NCBI GenBank assembly: GCA_021785355.1
Contig: JAJYFR010000006.1
Location: 1 to 58,508 of the forward strand
Source of the DNA: a bacterium
Lineage (GTDB): Bacteria > Patescibacteriota > Dojkabacteria > JAKAPS01 > JAJZLI01
Reading direction: 5' to 3'
Length of the DNA stretch: 58,508 nt
Positions 44,112 through 52,958 of this stretch are shown one piece after another. The translations under genes and the position numbers were made by a program. The number at the start of each line of letters is the position of its first letter. Position 1 is the first letter of the stretch. The notes beneath the pieces were generated by a model, which worked only from the letters and a program-made list of their open reading frames with translations, was not told the origin of the DNA and did no database searches.

Positions 44112-44948
44112 AATTCCATTTTTAAATTCTCTACCATTCATATATACTCCACCTTCTTTCTGAATATCATTTATCTTTATATAAAAATCTGCTCCTGCAA
44201 TTAATAAATCTTTTGATTGTAAAAAAATCTCTCCAGACTTTTGAGATTTGATATCAGTAAGTTCAGCATCCTTAATATTTATTATCTTATTATTAAAATA
44301 ACACCAAGCAGGAGATGCTGCTTTTATTAATCTTATAATATTTAATGAATTTTCATCCCAATTAATTTTAACATTTTCTCTTAAAAAATTTTTCTTATTA
44401 CAATAAGTAGATTTACTACTGTCTTGCTTAATAGGTATTATAGATTCATAATTTGAAATAACATCAAATATCATAGAAACAGATTTTTGAGCTAATGTTT
44501 TTTCTAAATAATTATAAGTTTCATTTCCTTTGAGTTCAATTTTTTTCTGAAGATACACATCTCCTTCATCCATATTCTCATTCATTTTAATGATACTCAC
44601 TCCCGTATATTTATCTCCATTTAAAATAACAGACTGTATAGGTGTAGCTCCTCTATATAAAGGAAGTAGTGATGGATGTATATTTAAAAATATAGATTTA
44701 TCTAATAAATTTTTAGGTATGATATTTCCAAATGAAGCAACAACACAAAAATCAGATTCACTTATAACTTTATCCACATTTTCATAAAGAATTGTAGGAA
44801 TTTTTAATTTTTTAGATTCTTTATATAATAAAACTTTTTCACTTTTTATAACAGAATATAGAATATCAACATAATCATTAAGACCCTCTTCTATTATTGA
44901 AGAAAAAAGAGAAGATCCAAAGAATAACACTTTATATTTAGATTTCAT
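44082..44948 (-). CDS. fmt: methionyl-tRNA formyltransferase
   Basis: 288 residues. The catalytic region FLNIHPSLLPLYRGATPIQS and GDKYTGVSIIKMNENMDEGD is canonical, and the C-terminal OB-like tRNA-binding domain has AASPAWCYFNNKIINI. It formylates initiator Met-tRNA, complementary to def at 20965. It overlaps the Nudix gene by 30 bp at the 3' end. Confidence 0.93.
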   Translation of the reverse strand: MKSKYKVLFFGSSLFSSIIEEGLNDYVDILYSVIKSEKVLLYKESKKLKIPTILYENVDKVISESDFCVVASFGNIIPKNLLDKSIFLNIHPSLLPLYRGATPIQSVILNGDKYTGVSIIKMNENMDEGDVYLQKKIELKGNETYNYLEKTLAQKSVSMIFDVISNYESIIPIKQDSSKSTYCNKKNFLRENVKINWDENSLNIIRLIKAASPAWCYFNNKIINIKDAELTDIKSQKSGEIFLQSKDLLIAGADFYIKINDIQKEGGVYMNGREFKNGISNRQILHFN

Positions 44949-45009
44949 ATAAAATATATGATATCATATTAAGAGTATATATTGTTTATTTTGTAGTTAA
45001 TGGAAAAAT

Positions 45010-46530
45010 ATGATAGAAGAAATAATTATAGCGGTATTAATAATACTTTTAGCAGGTATTGTTATATACTTTCAACAAAAAATTAAAAAAGATGGAATTT
45101 TATTTAAAGAAAAAATAGAAGAAGCAAAGAAAATTTCAGAGAAAAAGGAAATGGAATTAGCTTCTCAAAAGGCTCAAGAGATAATATCTCAAGCAAAAAA
45201 TAGATCTATAGACATTACAAGAGAAGCTCAGAGAAAAGAAATGGAATCTTTAAAATTAGTATCTCAAAATGAGAATACTATATCTCAAAAACAATCTATT
45301 ATTAATGATAGATTAGAGTCTATTACTCAAAAAGAGCAAAAAATTGATGAAATTAAAGCTAATATTTCTAAAATTAAAGAAGATTTATCAGAAAAATTAG
45401 AAAAATTATCTTCTCTGAGTAAAGAAGATGCAAAAAATTTATTACTAGAAGAACTTGATACAGAATTAGTTAATGAAAAAGCTAAAAAAATTAAAGAGTA
45501 TAGTGATGAAGTAAGGTCTAAAAGTGAAGAAATCTCTAAAGAAATACTGATAGATACAATGGAGAAAACAGTCAGTGAATATATAGGTTCAGCAACAACT
45601 TCTATATTGGATATACCAAATGATGATCTAAAAGGAAAAATTATAGGAAAAGAAGGTAGAAATATAAGAGCATTCGAGAAAGCAACAGGAGTTGATGTAA
45701 TTATAGATGATGTACCAGGCTCTATTACAATATCTTGTTTTGATCCTTTAAGAAGAGAAGTTGCTATACTTGCTATGAAAAAATTAATAGAAGATAAAAG
45801 AATACATCCTGGAAAAATTGAAGAGATGGTAAAAAAAGCTAGAGAAGATATTTCTAAAGAAATAAGAAGATTCGGTGAAAAAATGGCATATGATAGTGGA
45901 ATTAATGGTCTTAGACCTGAATTAATATCTCTTCTAGGAAGAATGAAGTATAGATATAGTTATGGACAAAATGTAGCAACACATTCTTTAGAGATGGTAA
46001 AGATAGCTGCAAATTTAGCAGAAAGTATGAATGCTAATATATATTTAGCAAAAAAATGTGCACTATTCCACGATATAGGTAAAGTTATGACTGCAGAACA
46101 AGAAGGTTCTCATGTTGAAATTGGTGCTGAAATTGCAAGAAAATATGGACTAGAAGATGAAGTTATAAATGCTATATTTTCTCATCATGATATGGCAGAA
46201 CCATCTTGTATCGAGAGTGCAATAACCAAAATTGCAGATAAAATTTCAGCAAGTAGACCTGGAGCTAGAAATAATTCATCAGAAATGTATTCTACAAGAA
46301 TTAAAAAATTAGAAGATACAGTAAGAGAGTTTGAAGGTGTTGAAGAAGCATATGCTATATTTGCAGGGAGAGAAATAAGAGTAATAGTAAAGCCTGATAT
46401 GATAGATGATGCAAAAATGAAGCTTTTATCTTATGAAATAGCTAAGAAAGTTGAAAAAGAAAATACTTACCCAGGAACTGTTCAGATAACTCTAATAAGA
46501 GAAACTAGATCTGTAACTAAAGCAAAATAA
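45010..46530 (+). CDS. rny: ribonuclease Y
   Basis: 506 residues. An N-terminal membrane anchor (IIIAVLIILLAGIVIYF) is followed by a long coiled coil (about 25-180), a KH domain (GKIIGKEGRNIRAFEKATGV) and an HD domain (ALFHDIGKVMTAEQEGSHVE, then AIFSHHDM). This membrane endoribonuclease initiates mRNA decay. It lies 6 bp before aspS. Confidence 0.95.
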   Translation: MIEEIIIAVLIILLAGIVIYFQQKIKKDGILFKEKIEEAKKISEKKEMELASQKAQEIISQAKNRSIDITREAQRKEMESLKLVSQNENTISQKQSIINDRLESITQKEQKIDEIKANISKIKEDLSEKLEKLSSLSKEDAKNLLLEELDTELVNEKAKKIKEYSDEVRSKSEEISKEILIDTMEKTVSEYIGSATTSILDIPNDDLKGKIIGKEGRNIRAFEKATGVDVIIDDVPGSITISCFDPLRREVAILAMKKLIEDKRIHPGKIEEMVKKAREDISKEIRRFGEKMAYDSGINGLRPELISLLGRMKYRYSYGQNVATHSLEMVKIAANLAESMNANIYLAKKCALFHDIGKVMTAEQEGSHVEIGAEIARKYGLEDEVINAIFSHHDMAEPSCIESAITKIADKISASRPGARNNSSEMYSTRIKKLEDTVREFEGVEEAYAIFAGREIRVIVKPDMIDDAKMKLLSYEIAKKVEKENTYPGTVQITLIRETRSVTKAK

Positions 46531-46536
46531 TTAATT

Positions 46537-47838
46537 ATGAAAAGATTATATTCAAACGAACTTAAAGAACATATAGGAGAAGAAGTTTTGATCCAAGGTT
46601 TTCTTTTTCAAAAAAGGATAATGGGAAATATAAATTTTCTTTTAATAAGAGATAAATTTGGTATAGTTCAATGCGTAGTTAAAGATAAAGATCAAATTGA
46701 AATATTAAAAGATGTAATGGATGAAAGTGTTTTAGAAATCACAGGTAATTGTGTAGAAGAAAAAAGATCTAGTATTGGAGTAGAAATTCATAACCCAAAA
46801 GTCAATATAATATCAAAAGTTAAATATCCTTTAAATATAGAAATTAATAAACCTATTATAAATGCTAATATTGATACTATTCTTGATAATAGAGCAATCT
46901 CACTGCGTTCCCCTTTAATAAGATCTGTATTTAATATACAAGCTCAAATGGCAAAAGCTTTTAGAGAATTTGCAGACAAAAATGGTTCGAAAGAAATATT
47001 TATACCAACCATAGTAGGTTCAGCAACAGAGGGAGGTTCTGAGCTATTTGAAATAAAATATTATGATAAAAAAGCATATTTAGGTCAAAGTGGTCAATTA
47101 TATAAACAAATGATGGTAGGAGTTTTTGAAAGAGTATATGCTATATCTCATTCATATAGGGCTGAAAAGTTTGGAACTTCAAGACATACTTCTGAATTTA
47201 TTCAATATGAATTTGAAATGGGTTTTATAAAAGATTATATGGATGTCATTAATTTTGGTATAGATATAATAAGATATATAAAAGATTCGGTAGAAAAAGA
47301 AAATATTGAAGATTTGAAAATTATAAATAAAGAATTACCTCTAATTCCTAAAAATATTCCTATTATGAAATTAAAAGAAGCTCAAGATTTAATTTTTGAG
47401 AAAGAAAATATTGATCATAGAGGAGAAAAAGATCTCTCACCAGAAGATGAGAAATTAATATCTAAAATAATAAAAGATTTATATAAATCAGACCTCGTAG
47501 TAATAACACACTACCCTACTTCAAAAAGACCTTTTTATACTATGCCAGATCCTCAAAACCCTGAAGAAACACTCAGTTTTGATTTTATATTGAGAGGATT
47601 AGAGATCTTAACGGGAAGTCAAAGAATTCATGAATATGAACAATTAATTTTAGCTATAGAAAAAAAGGGCTTAGATCCAAAAAACTATGAAGATTATTTA
47701 GAAATATTTAAATATGGAATGCCTCATGAAGGTGGATTTGGAATGGGTTTTGAAAGATTAACTCAACAATTTTTGTCTTTATCGAATATAAGAGAAGCTA
47801 CTCTATTTCCTAGAGATGTAAAAAGAATTACTCCTTAA
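46537..47838 (+). CDS. aspS: aspartyl-tRNA synthetase, archaeal type (probably also charges tRNA-Asn)
   Basis: 433 residues, much shorter than the bacterial AspRS of about 590. The bacterial-type insertion is missing. TEGGSELFEIKYYDKKAYLG, YKQMMVGVFERVYAISHSYR and GMGFERLTQQFLSLSNIREA followed by FPRDVKRITP are the class II motifs in their archaeal form. Such enzymes are often non-discriminating and make Asp-tRNA-Asn for GatCAB. No asnS or gat genes are in the window. It ends 4 bp into the convergent gene. Confidence 0.88.
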   Translation: MKRLYSNELKEHIGEEVLIQGFLFQKRIMGNINFLLIRDKFGIVQCVVKDKDQIEILKDVMDESVLEITGNCVEEKRSSIGVEIHNPKVNIISKVKYPLNIEINKPIINANIDTILDNRAISLRSPLIRSVFNIQAQMAKAFREFADKNGSKEIFIPTIVGSATEGGSELFEIKYYDKKAYLGQSGQLYKQMMVGVFERVYAISHSYRAEKFGTSRHTSEFIQYEFEMGFIKDYMDVINFGIDIIRYIKDSVEKENIEDLKIINKELPLIPKNIPIMKLKEAQDLIFEKENIDHRGEKDLSPEDEKLISKIIKDLYKSDLVVITHYPTSKRPFYTMPDPQNPEETLSFDFILRGLEILTGSQRIHEYEQLILAIEKKGLDPKNYEDYLEIFKYGMPHEGGFGMGFERLTQQFLSLSNIREATLFPRDVKRITP

Positions 47839-48980
47839 TTTTTCAACGCATCTACATAATAATAAAACTGAGCACTTTGATTATTTGAAAGATATGCTGT
47901 TCCTGAAAGTATATATATAGGAATTAAATATTGAGAATAATTTTTAGATTCAAAATATCCTAATTCAATATTATTAACATAAAATTTAGAAACCTGATAA
48001 TTCGAATTATAATTTACATTATATGCATCTCCTGACAAAGTTGGATATATAGAGACTAAACTACCTTTCCCTGAAGATATAAGATTAAAAGCTTCTTGAG
48101 GTGTAATTATGTTGTATGTACTACTTGAAGTGATAGTATAATTGTAGTAATTAGCATTTAGTATTCCATCTAATCCTGAAAGATTAGAATTATCAATTAA
48201 AAAATTTATTAATGGTTTATTAGGATTATTAGTATATATTTTATACTGTCCAATATGTTGCCTATAAAAAACATAGTATGCATTAGGAATTGTACCTGTA
48301 GAATTAGAAAATTCTATATTATTATTATTAATAGTAACTGGTACAGCAGAAAAATAATTCATATTCATTTGTATTAAAGGAATATTTATACCGGTAGCAT
48401 TTTGATAAGTCAAATTACTTAAAAAATTATATACAGACATCTCTGCATTATTTAAAGATGAAAAATTAAAATTATTACCTATATTACTGTTTTGATAATT
48501 AATATAATCTGATATATTTAAATTTAAAAATATATTAAAAGATAGATTTGAAAGATTAATACTTATAGTATGATGAGGTGTTGTCCAATTATATACGTAA
48601 GCATTATTAGTTGAACTATTAGTTGAAGATATTCCCATATTAGATATTAGAGCACTTGCTATATTATATGAATTAAGCGTAATTATAGGTTTTTTTAATT
48701 TATATACAGGAGATATTAAAGGAAAGGAATTTAGATTTTGAGTTGTATCTAGAATATAACTAGAATGATTATTCACAAAAGATACATTTTTAAATGATAA
48801 TGCAGGAATATTACCAAAACCATTTTGTGCTGTTATACTCCTTTGATATGCATAATAATTAGAAATAGAACTTGATATAAAATAAATAATAAAAGATATA
48901 AGAAGTAAAGAGATAAAAAATATCACAAAATATATTAAAGTTCTTTTTGTTGTTCCTATAACTCTTGTAAGTGCAGACAT
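47835..48980 (-). CDS. membrane-anchored Asn/Ser/Tyr-rich extracytoplasmic protein
   Basis: 381 residues. One N-terminal membrane segment (TLIYFVIFFISLLLISFIIY near 13-33) is followed by a long extracytoplasmic region very rich in Asn, Ser, Ile and Tyr, without Cys. No family assigned. Amino-acid bias fits the low GC content and extracellular location. Convergent with aspS (4-bp overlap), divergent from gltX. Confidence 0.6.
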   Translation of the reverse strand: MSALTRVIGTTKRTLIYFVIFFISLLLISFIIYFISSSISNYYAYQRSITAQNGFGNIPALSFKNVSFVNNHSSYILDTTQNLNSFPLISPVYKLKKPIITLNSYNIASALISNMGISSTNSSTNNAYVYNWTTPHHTISINLSNLSFNIFLNLNISDYINYQNSNIGNNFNFSSLNNAEMSVYNFLSNLTYQNATGINIPLIQMNMNYFSAVPVTINNNNIEFSNSTGTIPNAYYVFYRQHIGQYKIYTNNPNKPLINFLIDNSNLSGLDGILNANYYNYTITSSSTYNIITPQEAFNLISSGKGSLVSIYPTLSGDAYNVNYNSNYQVSKFYVNNIELGYFESKNYSQYLIPIYILSGTAYLSNNQSAQFYYYVDALKN

Positions 48981-49024
48981 ATCTAATATATAATAGTAAA
49001 TTAGCTTAGTAATTTCAATTTATT

Positions 49025-50434
49025 ATGAGAGTAAGAACACGAATTGCTCCATCACCTACCGGAGATCCTCATATAGGAACGATATATCAGGCACTATTTG
49101 ATTATGCATATGCAAAACAAAATAAAGGAAATTTTATTTTAAGAGTTGAAGATACTGACAGAGAAAGATTTGTAGAAGGAGCAACTCAAAAAATCTTATC
49201 TTCTCTTAAGTGGTTTTCTATTGAACCTGATGAAAGTCCTGTGCATGGAGGAGATTTTGGACCATATGTTCAATCAGAGAGATTAGATATATATAAAAAA
49301 TATATTAACGATTTAATATTAAAAAAAGAGGCATATTTGTGTTTTTGTACAAAAGAAAGACTTGATCATATAAGAGAAGAACAAATAAAAAATAAACAAC
49401 AGCCTAAATATGATAAACATTGCTTAAATCTTACAAAAAAAGAGATTGATGATCTAATAAATAAAGGTACACCTTCTGTTGTTAGATTAAATGTCAAACC
49501 AGGAATTGATATTATTTTTAATGACCTTATCAGAGGAGAAATCAAAATTAAGACTGATTCATTTGATGATCAAGTATTATTAAAATCTGATGGATATCCA
49601 ACTTATCATGCAGCAGTAGTAATAGATGATCATTTAATGAAAATAACTCATATTATAAGAGGGGAAGAATGGATATCTTCTACTCCAAAACATATACTTT
49701 TATATAAAGCTTTTGAATGGGATATTCCTATGTTTGCTCATTTATCTTTACTTAGAAATAGAGATAAATCAAAAATATCTAAAAGACATAATAATACATC
49801 CATAGATTGGTACAAAAAAGAAGGATATCTTCCTGAAGCATTAACTAATTATCTTTTATTATTAGGGTGGTCTCATCCAGAAGGAAAAGAAGTATATTCT
49901 TTAGATGAATTTATTAAAAAATTTTCATTTGATAGGGTAAGTAAAGGTGGTCCTATCTTTGATATAGATAAACTTAATTGGATAAATGGTGTATATATAA
50001 GATCTAAAAGTGTTATTGAAATAAAAAAACTTATAAAGCCTTATTTAATATATGATATTGAAAATAAGAAATTAGAAGAGATTATAAAACTTATACAAGA
50101 TAGATTAAAAAAATTATCAGAAATAAATGATTTAATATCATTTTTTGTAGAAACACCTCAAATAGATCAAGAAATTTTGGAAAACATAATATCTAAAGAT
50201 AAAATAGATGAAATATGTGATATATCATATAAAACTATTGAGGATAAAGGTATTAATCGTGACACAGAAGAAACTCTTAGAAATTATGCTATAGAAAAAG
50301 GATATAATATTGGAGATTTCTTTATGATTATAAGAATAGTTACAACTGGTAAAAAAGCTACACCACCTTTATTTGATACATTATCTATAATAGGGAAAAA
50401 AGAAACATTAAAAAGGCTAAAGAATGGGAGATAG
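49025..50434 (+). CDS. gltX: glutamyl-tRNA synthetase
   Basis: 469 residues. The HIGH motif is in APSPTGDPHIGTIYQALFDY, and KMSKS in RDKSKISKRHNNTS. The catalytic domain ends YLLLLGWSHPEGKEVYSLDE and the C-terminal anticodon-binding domain follows. The gene's TAG stop lies inside the 5' acceptor strand of tRNA-Gln. A non-discriminating GluRS charging tRNA-Gln is plausible, but cannot be proven here. Confidence 0.95.
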   Translation: MRVRTRIAPSPTGDPHIGTIYQALFDYAYAKQNKGNFILRVEDTDRERFVEGATQKILSSLKWFSIEPDESPVHGGDFGPYVQSERLDIYKKYINDLILKKEAYLCFCTKERLDHIREEQIKNKQQPKYDKHCLNLTKKEIDDLINKGTPSVVRLNVKPGIDIIFNDLIRGEIKIKTDSFDDQVLLKSDGYPTYHAAVVIDDHLMKITHIIRGEEWISSTPKHILLYKAFEWDIPMFAHLSLLRNRDKSKISKRHNNTSIDWYKKEGYLPEALTNYLLLLGWSHPEGKEVYSLDEFIKKFSFDRVSKGGPIFDIDKLNWINGVYIRSKSVIEIKKLIKPYLIYDIENKKLEEIIKLIQDRLKKLSEINDLISFFVETPQIDQEILENIISKDKIDEICDISYKTIEDKGINRDTEETLRNYAIEKGYNIGDFFMIIRIVTTGKKATPPLFDTLSIIGKKETLKRLKNGR

Positions 50435-50496
50435 TTTAACGGTAAAACGCTACGCTCTGAACGTAGTAAGTCTAGGTTCGATTCCTAGTCTCCCAG
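50425..50496 (+). tRNA. tRNA-Gln (CUG), overlapping the gltX 3' end
   Basis: The acceptor stem is TGGGAGA with TCTCCCA, the D-arm TAGTTTAACGGTAAAACG, and the anticodon arm CTACG-CTCTGAA-CGTAG gives anticodon CUG. The T-arm is CTAGGTTCGATTCCTAG and the discriminator G. CCA is not encoded. The first ten bases are also the last codons and stop of gltX, so processing of the tRNA must cut within the gltX message. Confidence 0.93.
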
Positions 50497-50564
50497 AAAT
50501 TATCTATAGACTAAAATTCTATGTATGGACATATAAATATGTTTTATTTTCTGTAATTGTTTGA

Positions 50565-50570
50565 TATACT
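50565..50570 (+). promoter_or_regulatory. extended -10 (TGATATACT) six bases before ATG
   Basis: TATACT at 50565-50570, preceded by TGA, ends exactly six bases before the ATG at 50577. This predicts a leaderless mRNA for the Fic module. Confidence 0.55.
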
Positions 50571-50576
50571 TTAATT

Positions 50577-50756
50577 ATGAGTAAAGAAGAGAATAAGAAA
50601 CTTATAAAATTATACCAAGAGTATAGACAAAGAAAAATATTGAAAGAGGATGTCTTACAATTTTCACGTGATTTTATGCCTGAAATGATTTATCGTACAA
50701 CTAAATTAGAAGGTGAGCCTGTTACAAGACAAATGGTATCTTTACTATTTAAATAA
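50577..50756 (+). CDS. Fic antitoxin-like peptide carrying the inhibitory helix
   Basis: 59 residues: MSKEENKKLIKLYQEYRQRK, then PEMIYRTTKLEGEPVTRQMV and SLLFK, stop TAA at 50754-50756. TTKLEGEP fits the inhibitory motif (S/T)xxxE(G/N), whose Glu blocks ATP orientation in Fic enzymes. It overlaps the Fic gene by one base (TAATG). Either this is a genuine two-gene class I antitoxin/toxin pair, or a single class II Fic gene recently split by a frameshift. The sequence alone does not decide. Confidence 0.6.
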   Translation: MSKEENKKLIKLYQEYRQRKILKEDVLQFSRDFMPEMIYRTTKLEGEPVTRQMVSLLFK

Positions 50757-51388
50757 TGGTCAAAAGTGGTACGAAACCTAAAGGCGCAACATCATATAAA
50801 GATACAGCTTTTGGAATTATTTCTCGAGAAGAACTTATTAAGCTTGAGATTGAAGGGATAAAGAGAGGACTAGAATATTTATATGATCTAGTGCAAAAAC
50901 AAGAACAGGTTGCAATTACTTCAGAATTAATAACGAAACTTCATGAAATTTCTTTTGGTTGGATTTTTCCTAAATGGGCAGGAAAATATAGAACAATTCA
51001 AGTAACATTTTCTGATAAAGAAGCTCCACCATATTATCAAGTATCAGAATTAATGTTCAATTTCTCTAAAGATATAGAATCACGGTTACAAAATCTCCCT
51101 ACTCCAGATAAAGAAAACTTTATTTTTGAAATAATATCCTTATCAGCTTGGTTTCAACATAGATTTGTTTTTATTCATCCATTCCAAGATTACAATGGGA
51201 GGACAGCACGAATGCTAACGACTTTCATATTACTACAATTCAAACTACCCTCTATTGAATTAAAAGCAGATACAGGAGATGACAGGAAACAATATCTTAA
51301 AGCAATGAGGAAAGCAGATGATGGTGATTATAAACTTCTTGAAAGACTTATTAGCCGAGCACTAACAGACAGTCTTAATCATATTTAA
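50756..51388 (+). CDS. Fic-domain AMP transferase toxin
   Basis: 210 residues. The catalytic motif is FIHPFQDYNGRTARM (His141; HxFx(D/N)xNxRxxR satisfied), with the preceding flap region GKYRTIQVTF (compare G.yR...v.v). Fic enzymes transfer AMP from ATP to target proteins. The inhibitory helix is encoded separately just upstream. Bases 51389-51619 hold only the short element at 51544-51568. Confidence 0.85.
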   Translation: MVKSGTKPKGATSYKDTAFGIISREELIKLEIEGIKRGLEYLYDLVQKQEQVAITSELITKLHEISFGWIFPKWAGKYRTIQVTFSDKEAPPYYQVSELMFNFSKDIESRLQNLPTPDKENFIFEIISLSAWFQHRFVFIHPFQDYNGRTARMLTTFILLQFKLPSIELKADTGDDRKQYLKAMRKADDGDYKLLERLISRALTDSLNHI

Positions 51389-51543
51389 TTCTATTATTTT
51401 TCATCATATCTAATTTATCTAGTTTTTCAACGGTTGAAATGAGATTTTTAAAAATGGGGTTCCACATACGGGACAGCTTTCCAGAAAATAATATCTATTA
51501 ATTTATATATTCAATTTATTCTTTTAAATCCGTATGAAATAGC

Positions 51544-51568
51544 AATTTGCTATGTATGGCAAAGACAA
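51544..51568. repeat. 25-bp near-palindromic element, copy 1
   Basis: AATTTGCTATGTATGGCAAA and GACAA; the core TTTGC...GCAAA is symmetric. A copy with one mismatch is at 54872-54896. Both stand 50-55 bp before the first ATG of a cassette (51620 and 54952), so a shared operator or promoter element is likely. Confidence 0.55.
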
Positions 51569-51619
51569 TATTAATAATTAATGTTAGAATTCAATCAATT
51601 ATTTTATTGATTAAATAGT

Positions 51620-52357
51620 ATGTATAATATAACTTTATCTGGAAGCTTTAGGAAACATTTAAAAGAGATTGGGGAGGTTAAAAATATTTTTGAGAAAGAG
51701 CAAAACATAATATTATCTCCAAAATTTCTTGATACAAAAAATTCTCAAGAAGAATTTGTTTTGTTTGAAGAAGAAAAAAGTACATCCCCAAAGACTCTCG
51801 AAAATTTACATTTAAATGCAATTTCTAAATCGGATTTTCTTTATTTAGTTAATCCAAAAGGATATATTGGTAATTCTGCTACTATGGAAATTGGTTATGC
51901 AATATCAAGAGGAATTCCTATATATTCATATGAAAAATCTGAAGAATTTATATTAAACTTATATATTGAAAAATATGGAGATCCTAAAGAAATACTCTCT
52001 TATCATAAAAAACATTATGAAAAGAGAAGACAAGATAATTTTTCCAAATCTTTAGGATTAAAAGAATTACAAGAGTATATATCTGTAAAAGTAAAAGAGA
52101 GAGGATTTGAAGATGAAAGTGCAAAAGATTTATTAGTTCTTTTAATGGAAGAGGTAGGAGAGTTTGCAAAAGCAATAAGAAAATATTCAGGAATAAAAAT
52201 AGATAGTGAGAAAAAGGAAAAATATCCAGCTTTGCAAGAAGAAATTGCAGATGTATTAATTTATATAATTGATCTTGCAAATATATTAAATATTGATTTA
52301 GATGAAAGCTATAGAATAAAAGAAGATATCAATGATTCTAGATTTTGGAATAAATAA
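51620..52357 (+). CDS. deoxyribosyltransferase-like/MazG fusion protein
   Basis: 245 residues. The N-terminal about 115 (ITLSGSFRKHLKEIGEVKNI, SDFLYLVNPKGYIGNSATME, IGYAISRGIPIYS) resemble the nucleoside 2-deoxyribosyltransferase fold (GSF.., D.. NP.GYIG.. E.GYA.). The C-terminal part is a MazG NTP pyrophosphatase with LVLLMEEVGEFAKAIRK and LQEEIADVLIYIIDLANIL (EExxE and ExxD). The two activities on one chain suggest nucleotide salvage or surveillance. A guanylate-kinase-like gene follows after 8 bp. Confidence 0.75.
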   Translation: MYNITLSGSFRKHLKEIGEVKNIFEKEQNIILSPKFLDTKNSQEEFVLFEEEKSTSPKTLENLHLNAISKSDFLYLVNPKGYIGNSATMEIGYAISRGIPIYSYEKSEEFILNLYIEKYGDPKEILSYHKKHYEKRRQDNFSKSLGLKELQEYISVKVKERGFEDESAKDLLVLLMEEVGEFAKAIRKYSGIKIDSEKKEKYPALQEEIADVLIYIIDLANILNIDLDESYRIKEDINDSRFWNK

Positions 52358-52365
52358 TTATTGAT

Positions 52366-52953
52366 ATGAACAAAATTTTATTAATATCAGGTCCTTCTGG
52401 TATAGGTAAAAGTTATATATTAAAAAAATTGATTTCTAGCTCATCTCAGTATGAAGCTATATTATCAACTACAACTAGAGAAATGAGAGAAGGTGAGTCT
52501 GATGGAATAGACTATGAATTCTTAACTAGAAATGAATATGTTAACTCTAAACAAAAGTTTTTTATGGATAATTATTTTTTTAATAATTTTTATGGCATTA
52601 AGAAAAAAGTGGTAGATGATATTTTGGAAAAGAGAAAAATTCCAGTAGGAATAATTTATACTCCTGTGATTCATCAATTTTTAAAAGCTTATCCAGATGC
52701 TTTAACTATATTTCTATATCCGCAAAACATAGATTTATGGAAAGAAAATTTATTGAAAAGAGATGGAAGTTTAGACAGATATCAATATGCGTTAGATGAA
52801 TTAAGTAAATGGGAAAATGACTATAGTCGATATTATAATAAAGTATATTATATAAATTCTAATAATGATGATAGAACAATAATTAATGAGATCAATCACT
52901 ATTTTGATATTTACAGGGATAGGGAGGGGAGTATAAAGGAAGAATTTCATTAA
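52366..52953 (+). CDS. guanylate-kinase-like P-loop protein
   Basis: 195 residues. P-loop LISGPSGIGKSYILKKLI and then STTTREMREGESDGIDYEFL match guanylate kinase (GPSG.GK, TTR..R.GE..G.DY.F). The later region differs: the usual YG(T)...V is represented by FYGIKKKVVDDILEKRKIPV, and the sequence IFLYPQNIDLWKENLLKRDG is divergent. It may use another nucleotide. Paired with the MazG fusion gene. Confidence 0.7.
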   Translation: MNKILLISGPSGIGKSYILKKLISSSSQYEAILSTTTREMREGESDGIDYEFLTRNEYVNSKQKFFMDNYFFNNFYGIKKKVVDDILEKRKIPVGIIYTPVIHQFLKAYPDALTIFLYPQNIDLWKENLLKRDGSLDRYQYALDELSKWENDYSRYYNKVYYINSNNDDRTIINEINHYFDIYRDREGSIKEEFH

Positions 52954-52958
52954 TAGTC

